Assembly: GCF_008636115.1 (NCBI RefSeq)
Contig: NZ_QLZD01000023.1
Coordinates: 50,161 to 114,160 of the forward strand
Source of the DNA: Candidatus Tokpelaia sp.
GTDB lineage: Bacteria; Pseudomonadota; Alphaproteobacteria; Rhizobiales; Rhizobiaceae
Direction: 5' to 3'
DNA length: 64,000 bases
The translations under genes were made by a program, and so were the position numbers. Below the pieces are notes generated by a model. The model did not search any database. It was not told the origin of the DNA and saw only the letters and a program-made list of their open reading frames with translations. How positions within the stretch are numbered: the first letter of the stretch is position 1; every line of letters begins with the position of its first letter. This document shows, one piece after another, positions 18,005 through 25,093 of this stretch.

Positions 18005-18502
18005 TTTCTGCCTTTCTTTGGGTTCCCTGCGGAATTGGCGCAAAGCCTCTGCGACTTAATCTTCAACCTCTGCAAGCAAGGCCGGGAAAGGCGCAAAAAC
18101 CAGAATATTTCGAGAGCGGAGACACAGGAGGCGCAGAGCTTTATGCCCTGCAAAACCGGCTATCGGCATTGTCTGCAAATACCCCGCCTGCCGTATTTAC
18201 GGCTTATAGCGCAATAGAGCAAACAGCAAAATAACCGACCCTCCGTTCAGCCACCGGCCAAATTCCGGGTGAATAGCCCCCCATTAAAGCTTTTAGCGGC
18301 AAAATGCAACTCTTTTTTGCTCCGGCAGCTTTGCTGTTGCTTTGAAGGCTGCTTAAAAAGCGGGGAAAGGCGGCGCCGCTGCTTGTGTTCATTTTCAGGC
18401 AATGTTAGGACAAAGAAGAGGTTTATGAATGGTGCCGGAAATGAGGGGCGGGTATTGCGGCCGGGCCTTGCCGGCAGATTTGACAGGAGGGAACGGCAAT
18501 TT
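18005..18502. other. Divergent promoter region between rpsF and glnA
   Basis: No supported gene. It should carry promoters for the S6 operon (minus) and glnA (plus). An upstream in-frame extension of glnA (18269-18502) is Cys/Arg-rich and unlike GlnA, so I read it as leader. No glnB gene precedes glnA, unlike many rhizobia. Confidence 0.5.
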
Positions 18503-19909
18503 ATGCTCATATCGGCAATTCTTGAAAAAATACGCGCTGAAAATATTCGCTTTATTGATTTGCGTTTTACTGATTTGCGCGGAAAATGGCATCATATTAC
18601 CATAGCCGCTGCCACTGTGGATAAAGCGCTGTTTGCGGAAGGGGTGGTATTTGACGCTTCGTCTATCGATGGCTGGAGAGCTGTTGATGATTCGGATATG
18701 GTGCTGCGCCCCGATTTGGAAATTGTCTGCCTTGATCCGTTTTTTGCCGAGCCGACTCTGGTGGTTTTCTGCAATGTGGTTGATCCCGTTTCATTACTGC
18801 CTTATAATCGCGATCCGCGCACTATTGCCGGCCGGAGCCAGGCCTATGCGCGCGAGCATGGTTTTGGCGATACGGTTTATATCGGGCCGGAGGCAGAATT
18901 TTTTGTCTTTGATACTGTGCGTTTTCAGGCCGGCCCTTATGAGAATTTTTATTATCTGGACAGTGATGAATCGCCGCTAAATAGCGGGCGTGATTATGCC
19001 GCCGGCAATATGGGGCACCGCCCGCCGGCCAAAGGCGGCTATTTGCCGGTGCCGCCGGTTGATTCGGCCCAGGATATGCGTTCGGAAATGCTGGCAATGC
19101 TACAGGATATGGGGGTTGTGGTAGAAAAACATCATCATGAAACAGCAGCAGCCCAGCATGAGCTGGGTATTAAATTTGATTCGCTGCTGCGCCAGGCCGA
19201 TAAAATGCAGATTTTTAAATATGCGGTGCGGCAAGTGGCGCAATCTTACGGCAAAACGGCCAGTTTTATGCCAAAACCCGTTTTTGGCGATAGCGGTTCG
19301 GGTATGCATGTGCATTTATCCCTGTGGAAAGATGGGAAACCACTTTTTGCCGGCGATAAATATGCCGGGCTTTCTGAAGCCTGCCTGTATTTTATCGGCG
19401 GCATTATTAAACATGCCCGTGCCTTGAATGCGTTTACCAACCCTGCCACGAATAGTTACAAGCGGCTGGTTCCTGGTTTTGAAGCGCCGGTTTTACTGGC
19501 TTATTCGGCGCGCAATCGTTCTGCCGCCTGTCGTATCCCGCATGTATTTTCGGCTATGGCCAAGCGGGTAGAGGTGCGTTTTCCTGATCCGGCAGCCAAT
19601 CCTTATCTGGCTTTTTCAGCTTTGCTTATGGCCGGGCTTGACGGTATCAAGCATAAAATTCACCCGGGCGAGGCGATAGATAAAGATCTTTATGAATTGC
19701 GGCCGCGAGAATTGAAAAATATTCCGACTGTCAGCGCTGATTTGCGTGAGGCGCTGGCGGCGTTAGATAAAGACCGCGCTTTTTTGAAAGCGGGTAATGT
19801 ATTTGATGATGATATGATTGAGTCTTATATTGCGCTGAAGCAGCAGGAAGTGCAGCGCTATGAGACAATGCCCAGCCCGGTAGAATTTGCCATGTATTAT
19901 TCCGTCTAA
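18503..19909 (+). CDS. glnA: Glutamine synthetase type I (GSI-beta)
   Basis: 468 residues from ATG 18503 (CAGGAGGG upstream), matching the usual 469; another candidate start at 18425 would add 26 non-homologous residues. ATP-dependent amidation of glutamate, dodecamer in cytoplasm. Visible motifs: D-L-R-F-T-D-L-R-G-K-W, G-P-E-A-E-F-F, the ATP loop K-P-V-F-G-D-S-G-S-G-M-H-V-H, and N-P-A-T-N-S-Y-K-R-L-V-P-G-F-E-A-P. Tyr397 in D-L-Y-E-L corresponds in position to the adenylylated Tyr of enteric GlnA, so regulation by GlnE is expected. Confidence 0.95.
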   Translation: MLISAILEKIRAENIRFIDLRFTDLRGKWHHITIAAATVDKALFAEGVVFDASSIDGWRAVDDSDMVLRPDLEIVCLDPFFAEPTLVVFCNVVDPVSLLPYNRDPRTIAGRSQAYAREHGFGDTVYIGPEAEFFVFDTVRFQAGPYENFYYLDSDESPLNSGRDYAAGNMGHRPPAKGGYLPVPPVDSAQDMRSEMLAMLQDMGVVVEKHHHETAAAQHELGIKFDSLLRQADKMQIFKYAVRQVAQSYGKTASFMPKPVFGDSGSGMHVHLSLWKDGKPLFAGDKYAGLSEACLYFIGGIIKHARALNAFTNPATNSYKRLVPGFEAPVLLAYSARNRSAACRIPHVFSAMAKRVEVRFPDPAANPYLAFSALLMAGLDGIKHKIHPGEAIDKDLYELRPRELKNIPTVSADLREALAALDKDRAFLKAGNVFDDDMIESYIALKQQEVQRYETMPSPVEFAMYYSV

Positions 19910-20062
19910 ACTGCGAAGCCCGGTTTTCGGTTAGAGAGTGTGCTGCCCTGCACTTGAAATAGGCGCGGCCTGCCGGGTCGGCAAGGGCAATAGCCGGAAT
20001 TGGAAAGGGGAAAAGTGTCTCCTGGTTTATTTGATTGCCCTATAGTGCAATAATTGTTTCCC

Positions 20063-21601
20063 TTATTCTTCATTTGAATTTTCATCAACTGCGAAATCCG
20101 GGTTGAATATATCTAAATATTGCTGCTGAACTTGCTGAGATATAGGCCAAGTGGCTGACTTACCGTTTAACTTTAATCGCTCTGTGAGGTTCTGCAAACC
20201 ATATGGCTCAGAGGCCTTTGTAACAGCTTTTAGCCACATAAATGCGCTTTTGAGCCCGATTTCGGAGCTGTTTACGCCATAATTATAATTACGCTGATGC
20301 TCGTAGTAAGCTGGGAAATTGAGAGTATATTCTATAAAATTAAGAATATTTATAGGTGATTTTTCATACTTTTCATATAGAGAACCGTGATAGCGATTAG
20401 TATATCTACTATTCAGGTCGATATAATTTTGTTCTTTTACTCCATAATAATATAGCACTTCGCTTTCGCTTATTGTTGCATTGAGAAATTTCTGATAATA
20501 ATCATGTTTGATAATATTTGAACTTATTAGAGCCAGGCATATTTCCAGTGTTGCAACGGGGAGCTGTAAAAAATTTTTAATCCCCGTTGCTGTTGCAATG
20601 AGCGTAAACATAGAAAGAATTCGTTCAGCTTCACGCAAGGATAGAGAGTTGTTTTTTGTCACGCAGCTCAGATGATTCTGTAATAAACTCGCTAATTGCG
20701 GCTCTATCCCCATTTCTTTTGCAGCCCATTCCGTATAAGCCAAAACAGTTTTATGAGCTTGGCCGTTTTTTTGAATAGTGTCGGATAAGGTCAGGGGAAA
20801 ACTGATAAAACGTTGTAAATAACCGTCAGCCCCAATATCGCTGCCATGGCGGCATTTTACCATGCTTTCCAGCTTTTCCATATTGACGCCGAGGACAAAA
20901 TGGATACCGTCTACGGAGAAGAAATGCTTGATCGTTTCCAGCACGGAAAGCGCATAATCAGGGCGAGCACGATCCAGCTCATCAACAACGATAACCAGTT
21001 TTTGTTTTGCGGCAAATTTTCCTATGGCGCGCACAAACCGGCGCATTGTCGTCCGTCTGTCGTCTTCTTGTTTCCAATAGGCATTTAGAGCCTCATTACC
21101 TTGCTGATTGGCTGCGTCACTCATTGCTTTACTCACTGTTTCAGCACCGGATTCTGCCACAAGACTGATGCCGGAAGCTATAGCCGCTAAACTTGCCTGA
21201 ACGAAAAACTTCCCTAATATGCCGCCGTATTTTTTGACTTCGGTAAATAGTTGTTTGGTTTTCCCCTCTGTCTCTTCCAGTCTTCCTTCTATTGCCATAA
21301 TAAGAGCGGGCAACGGGTCTTCCAGATAATCATGATTAAAGGCATTGATATAGACAGTCAGAGCTTCGCCGCCGTTTTTCTGCCCATGTGCAGCGACCCA
21401 TCGTTGCAAAAACCAGGTTTTACCGGTGCCCCAGCCGGAATTGACAGCAATTACCAGCGAGTCTTCCACATTCTGCACAATATTGGAAAGTTTTTTGCCG
21501 ATTTCCGCCCGTTGCAGAATATCAGATGCCATTTCCTGATTAACTGCCGCGAAACCCGTTTTATAAAGCTCTATTTTTTCTTCCGGCGGGCGAAAGCGCA
21601 C
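20063..21601 (-). CDS. KAP family P-loop NTPase
   Basis: 512 residues. Walker A G-W-G-T-G-K-T at 56-62 and Walker B V-I-V-V-D-E-L-D-R at 203-211 with following R-P-D-Y-A-L match the KAP (Kidins220/ARMS-PifA) group of STAND-like NTPases. A weakly hydrophobic stretch (about 132-150) between them fits the membrane hairpin that KAP proteins carry at this point. The C-terminal 250 residues are helical and not recognised. Family members include plasmid-borne phage-exclusion protein PifA and QatA of the Qat defence system; no qatB, qatC or qatD is adjacent. The gene is A/T-richer than neighbours, consistent with acquisition. Confidence 0.85.
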   Translation of the reverse strand: MRFRPPEEKIELYKTGFAAVNQEMASDILQRAEIGKKLSNIVQNVEDSLVIAVNSGWGTGKTWFLQRWVAAHGQKNGGEALTVYINAFNHDYLEDPLPALIMAIEGRLEETEGKTKQLFTEVKKYGGILGKFFVQASLAAIASGISLVAESGAETVSKAMSDAANQQGNEALNAYWKQEDDRRTTMRRFVRAIGKFAAKQKLVIVVDELDRARPDYALSVLETIKHFFSVDGIHFVLGVNMEKLESMVKCRHGSDIGADGYLQRFISFPLTLSDTIQKNGQAHKTVLAYTEWAAKEMGIEPQLASLLQNHLSCVTKNNSLSLREAERILSMFTLIATATGIKNFLQLPVATLEICLALISSNIIKHDYYQKFLNATISESEVLYYYGVKEQNYIDLNSRYTNRYHGSLYEKYEKSPINILNFIEYTLNFPAYYEHQRNYNYGVNSSEIGLKSAFMWLKAVTKASEPYGLQNLTERLKLNGKSATWPISQQVQQQYLDIFNPDFAVDENSNEE

Positions 21602-21737
21602 GAAAACCCTCTTTTAAAAAGGCTTAAAATTCGCTTTAGCTGAAAAACAGCAAATTATAGAACAGCAAGCCGCGCGGGGTAAGAGGGCAGGCGACCCTGC
21701 TTCTTATTTGTCACCCAAGCGCGGGATCAGGCGAGCG

Positions 21738-22166
21738 TTAAATAATTTCTACCTGCACAGCAATATTGCCACGGGTAGCGTGCGAATAGGGGCAAACTTC
21801 ATTATGCGCCGTGCGGGCAATCTGCTCCGCCTGCTCTTGGCTCAAGCCGGCCAGATGCGCCTCTAACGTTACATAAAGCTGAAAGCCGCCGGCTGCGCGC
21901 GGGCCAATGCCCACTTTGGCGGTTACATGTGTATCATCACCAAGCGACAAACCTTCTTTGCGGGCAAGAAAACGGCAGGCCGACTCAAAACAGGCGGCAT
22001 AGCCGCAGGCAAAAAGTGTTTCAGGATTAGCGCCTTTTTCACCGCTGCCGCCCATTTCTTTCGGCATGACAAGCGGCATATCGACCGCGCCATCGGCAGA
22101 ATGAACGCGCCCCGTGCGCCCGCCATTGGCTGTTGCTTCTGTCTGGTAGAGAATTTTCGCTGTCAT
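21738..22166 (-). CDS. ohr: Organic hydroperoxide resistance protein (Ohr/OsmC family)
   Basis: 142 residues from ATG 22166 with AAAGGAAA eight bases upstream; the reading frame runs on to 22622 but that part is antisense-like sequence. Reduces organic hydroperoxides with a dithiol centre: C59 in G-Y-A-A-C-F-E-S-A and C125 in N-E-V-C-P-Y-S-H-A-T-R-G-N. Additional cysteines at 54 and 64 are unusual. Start M-x-A-K-x-L-Y-x-T-E-A-T-A-x-G-G-R-x-G fits the Ohr rather than OsmC branch. No ohrR-type MarR gene is adjacent. Confidence 0.94.
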   Translation of the reverse strand: MTAKILYQTEATANGGRTGRVHSADGAVDMPLVMPKEMGGSGEKGANPETLFACGYAACFESACRFLARKEGLSLGDDTHVTAKVGIGPRAAGGFQLYVTLEAHLAGLSQEQAEQIARTAHNEVCPYSHATRGNIAVQVEII

Positions 22167-22254
22167 AGCCGGATTTCCTTTGCTGATACCCCCCCCGGTG
22201 ATCGGAATGCTATAAGCGAAATAAGGCGAAATAAAGAAACTGCGCCGGGCAGAT

Positions 22255-22845
22255 TTACGGATAAATATGCCGGTAATTTTGCCCTTCATAGGGTGCGCTG
22301 TAAATGCGGCGATTATTATCCGGGCTATAAGTCGGGCTCGGCGGTGCCGGATAGGGCGAAGCGCTATAAGAATTTTCCTGATAGGGGCTGGGGCTGTTTG
22401 GCGGTGCTGTAAGATTCCCGCCCCCTTTAAAGGGAGTAGCCGGGCTGTAATAATAATCATGGCGCAAGGGGCTGGCATAAGTGCCGTTACCGCGGGAATA
22501 ATAATGGGTGCGATAGCGATAGCCGCCGCCATTATAGGGCGTAGCATAAGTTTTATAGGAGCGATGATAGCGGAACGGATTGCGATAATGGCGCTGTGGC
22601 GCAGCGTAATCGCTTTGCTCATTATCGTAATAATGTTTTTGCACTGTGGCGGCAGAATAGCGGCCTAGGGGTGCGGTATAGTGGGCTTGCGGCGCGCTAT
22701 AGCCTGGTTCACTGCCGAAATTATAGGAATTGTCACTATTATAGCCGGTATCCGGCAGCGGCGCCTGATAGATTTTTGCCCCGGCGAGAGAGACGGGGCA
22801 AAGCAGCAGAGCCAGGCAGCTTAAAACAGGATATTTTATCGGCAT
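22255..22845 (-). CDS. Secreted Tyr/Pro/Ser-rich low-complexity protein
   Basis: 196 residues. A perfect AAGGAGG seven bases before ATG 22845 and a clean signal peptide (hydrophobic core 8-20, cleavage after A-G-A) support it. The mature part is about one fifth tyrosine, with repeated Y-x-A-P, Y-x-S-P and H-Y-Y/R-Y-R-Y elements and scattered Gly, Asn and Arg; no Cys after the signal. No known domain. The reverse-complement frame (22267-22668) is also open but has no site or signal. Could be a surface or matrix polymer, or a cross-linkable Tyr-rich coat; no function assigned. Confidence 0.75.
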   Translation of the reverse strand: MPIKYPVLSCLALLLCPVSLAGAKIYQAPLPDTGYNSDNSYNFGSEPGYSAPQAHYTAPLGRYSAATVQKHYYDNEQSDYAAPQRHYRNPFRYHRSYKTYATPYNGGGYRYRTHYYSRGNGTYASPLRHDYYYSPATPFKGGGNLTAPPNSPSPYQENSYSASPYPAPPSPTYSPDNNRRIYSAPYEGQNYRHIYP

Positions 22846-23294
22846 AGTCTGCCTCCTTTAGCTCAATAGCCCAGCTATACTAACATATATTTTCCAGCAA
22901 TTTATAAATTTACAATGGAAACAGTCTTAATTATGTTATAATTCAGTATATACTGTGATTAGACAGAAAAATATAGAAACTATCTTGCTTGCACCAATAA
23001 AATTCTGTTATTCCGCTGCCGCTTACTTTTAAAAAATACAAAGCAGCGCTATTTATGGCTGTTTGCGCGGGATTTGTGCAGAATCCGCCGGGGAAACTAC
23101 AATATAGGGCGCAGTTTTGCCCTAAATATAGAGCGAGCAGCTCAATGGAGCAAATCGGAGAGGTTATGTGCGCGCGAAATCACGCAGCGCGCCTGAACCG
23201 AGTTAATACGCGCCGGCTAAGGAGAAACAGAGCAGAAGAGGCTGGCAGGACTGAAAATTTTACCGGGCCGGGCACGGCCGGAACCGCGGGAGTA
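22846..23294. other. A/T-rich intergenic region between nagE and the Tyr-rich protein gene
   Basis: No supported gene; an 83-codon plus-strand frame at 23055-23306 has no ribosome site and overlaps nagE. It contains the palindrome at 22944-22955 and the likely promoter of the Tyr-rich protein gene. Confidence 0.45.
22944..22955. promoter_or_regulatory. Perfect 12-bp palindrome CAGTATATACTG, possible operator
   Basis: CAGTATATACTG with near-symmetrical flanks (TAATT on the left, TGATTA on the right). It lies about 100 bases upstream of the Tyr-rich secreted protein start, in an A/T-rich stretch with promoter-like composition. The regulator is unknown. Confidence 0.4.
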
Positions 23295-25076
23295 TTATGG
23301 CGATAATCGGGCAGCAAGAAGGCGCGGTAAATCCTGTGAGCTGAAAATAATATGCACAAGCTCTTTGCCCAATATTTCAACCGCCGCCGCGCCGAGAGAG
23401 GTGACAGCAGCGGTATTCAGCGCATCTGTATCCGCAAGCTCAAGCCGCAGGCGCGTAGCGGCAATGGCCGTGGCTTTACGCAAATTGCTGCGGCCGCCAA
23501 AGGCTGTCACCCAATCGGCCAGGGCAGCAGCAGTGATTGGCGCGCTATGAAGGCCGGCTGGCGGCGGTTCTGCGCCCGCACTCAAAGCACTGCTTTCGCC
23601 GGCGCCGGCCATTATTATTTTATTATTATCTCCGGCACCGACAGCGGAACGCATAGCTTGGGCAATATCATCGGCAATAGGGCCGAGAATAACCTGAACA
23701 TTATCATCGCGCATTTTCATGACAGCCACAGCACCTAGTTGTTTGAGCTGCTTTTCATCAATTTTATCCTGATTGCGGACAGTCAGCCGCAGCCTTGTGG
23801 TGCAGGCGCCGATAGAAGACAGATTTTGCCCTCCTCCCAGCGCGGCGACAAAATCGCGCCCAATATTGCCGCCGGCTTGCCTGACCCCGGCCAAAGACTC
23901 ATCTGACTCAGGCTCTCGCCCTTGGGTTTTCAGGTTAAAGAGACGAATTGCAGCGCTGAAAATACAATAATAAACGGCAAAATAGGAAAATCCTATCGGG
24001 ATAAGCCATAAAGGGTGAGTCGCTTTGCCATAAGACAGAACATAATCAAAAGCGCCGGCTGAAAAAGTAAAACCGAGCTTTACATCAAGCAGATTCATAA
24101 TAATCATTGCCAGCCCGGTAAGAAAAGCGTGCACAGCATATAAAGCCGGGGCAAGAAACATAAAAGAAAATTCAATCGGCTCCGTAATACCGGTAAGAAA
24201 GGAAGTCAGCCCCATAGATAGCAGCAAGCCGCCCAGCACCGGCCGCCGCTCTGCTTTGGCATTACGGTAAATAGCTAACGCCACTGCCGGCAGGCCGAAC
24301 ATGGTAACGGGAAACATGCCGGCCATAAAGATTCCCGCTGTTTTATCGCCCGCGAAAAACCGGCTCATATCACCATGGATAATCCCCCCCGCAGCATCGG
24401 TAAATGAGCCGAACTGAAACCAGACCAGATTATTGAGAATATGGTGCAGCCCCGTGACAATCAGCAGACGGTTAAACAGGCCGTAAAAGAACAGGCCGAT
24501 ATTGCCCGATTCAATCATAAAATTGCCAAGGCTGTTAATGCCGTGTTCAACCGGCGGCCAGATATAGGCAAATATATAGGCGAGAAGCAGCGCTGTCGCC
24601 CCCGATATAATGGGAATAAAACGCCTGCCGCCAAAAAACGCCAGATATTCCGGCATTTTAATAGCATTATAGCGATTATAGTAAACACCGGCCACAATGC
24701 CGCAAATAATGCCGCCTAAAACCCCCATATCAAGATTTTTGTCAAGGCTGTTTAAAGTGGCGTTTAAAACGAGAAAAGCGGTCGCGCCTGCCAGAGCGGC
24801 GGAACCGTGATTATCTTCAGCCAGGCCGATGGCAACGCCAATAGCGAAAATCAGCGCCAGATTGGTAAAAATTGCTCCGCCGGCGGCAGATATAGCCGGA
24901 ATATTCAGCAAATCCGGCTGCCCGAGCCGCAATAAAATGCCCGCCACGGGCAAGACGGCAATAGGCAGCATGAGCGATCGGCCGAGTAATTGCAAGGCGC
25001 CCATAATATTCAGGCGCGCCAAAAAGCCCGCTTTATTTTTAGATTGCGTTTCGCCGGCCGGGATTGTCTGTTCCAT
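23295..25076 (-). CDS. nagE: PTS N-acetylglucosamine permease, IIC-IIB with a second, degenerate IIB domain
   Basis: 593 residues. IIC membrane domain (1-385; G-I-T-E-P motif at 296-300) carries N-acetylglucosamine across the inner membrane. IIB (about 403-483) has phospho-accepting C425 in G-A-C-T-T-R-L-R-L. A second IIB-like domain (about 513-592) has I-A-A-T-R-L-R-L-E-L at the same place, so A540 replaces the cysteine and it cannot be phosphorylated there. IIA is supplied by the neighbouring fusion protein. Substrate is assigned from the adjacent nagA and nagB-type genes. Last gene of the operon. Confidence 0.9.
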   Translation of the reverse strand: MEQTIPAGETQSKNKAGFLARLNIMGALQLLGRSLMLPIAVLPVAGILLRLGQPDLLNIPAISAAGGAIFTNLALIFAIGVAIGLAEDNHGSAALAGATAFLVLNATLNSLDKNLDMGVLGGIICGIVAGVYYNRYNAIKMPEYLAFFGGRRFIPIISGATALLLAYIFAYIWPPVEHGINSLGNFMIESGNIGLFFYGLFNRLLIVTGLHHILNNLVWFQFGSFTDAAGGIIHGDMSRFFAGDKTAGIFMAGMFPVTMFGLPAVALAIYRNAKAERRPVLGGLLLSMGLTSFLTGITEPIEFSFMFLAPALYAVHAFLTGLAMIIMNLLDVKLGFTFSAGAFDYVLSYGKATHPLWLIPIGFSYFAVYYCIFSAAIRLFNLKTQGREPESDESLAGVRQAGGNIGRDFVAALGGGQNLSSIGACTTRLRLTVRNQDKIDEKQLKQLGAVAVMKMRDDNVQVILGPIADDIAQAMRSAVGAGDNNKIIMAGAGESSALSAGAEPPPAGLHSAPITAAALADWVTAFGGRSNLRKATAIAATRLRLELADTDALNTAAVTSLGAAAVEILGKELVHIIFSSQDLPRLLAARLSP

Positions 25077-25093
25077 TTATAGGCGCTTTCCGT

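Noticed and set aside
18269..18502. 78-residue N-terminal extension of glnA
   Set aside because: Cys/Arg-rich with no similarity to GlnA; the downstream ATG gives the family-standard 468 residues and puts the adenylylated Tyr at 397.
22167..22622. N-terminal extension of ohr
   Set aside because: Isoleucine/alanine-rich shadow of the opposite region; ohr homology and ribosome site start at 22166.
22267..22668. Plus-strand 133-codon frame opposite the Tyr-rich protein
   Set aside because: Looks hydrophobic but has no ribosome site; the minus-strand frame has both a perfect site and a signal peptide.
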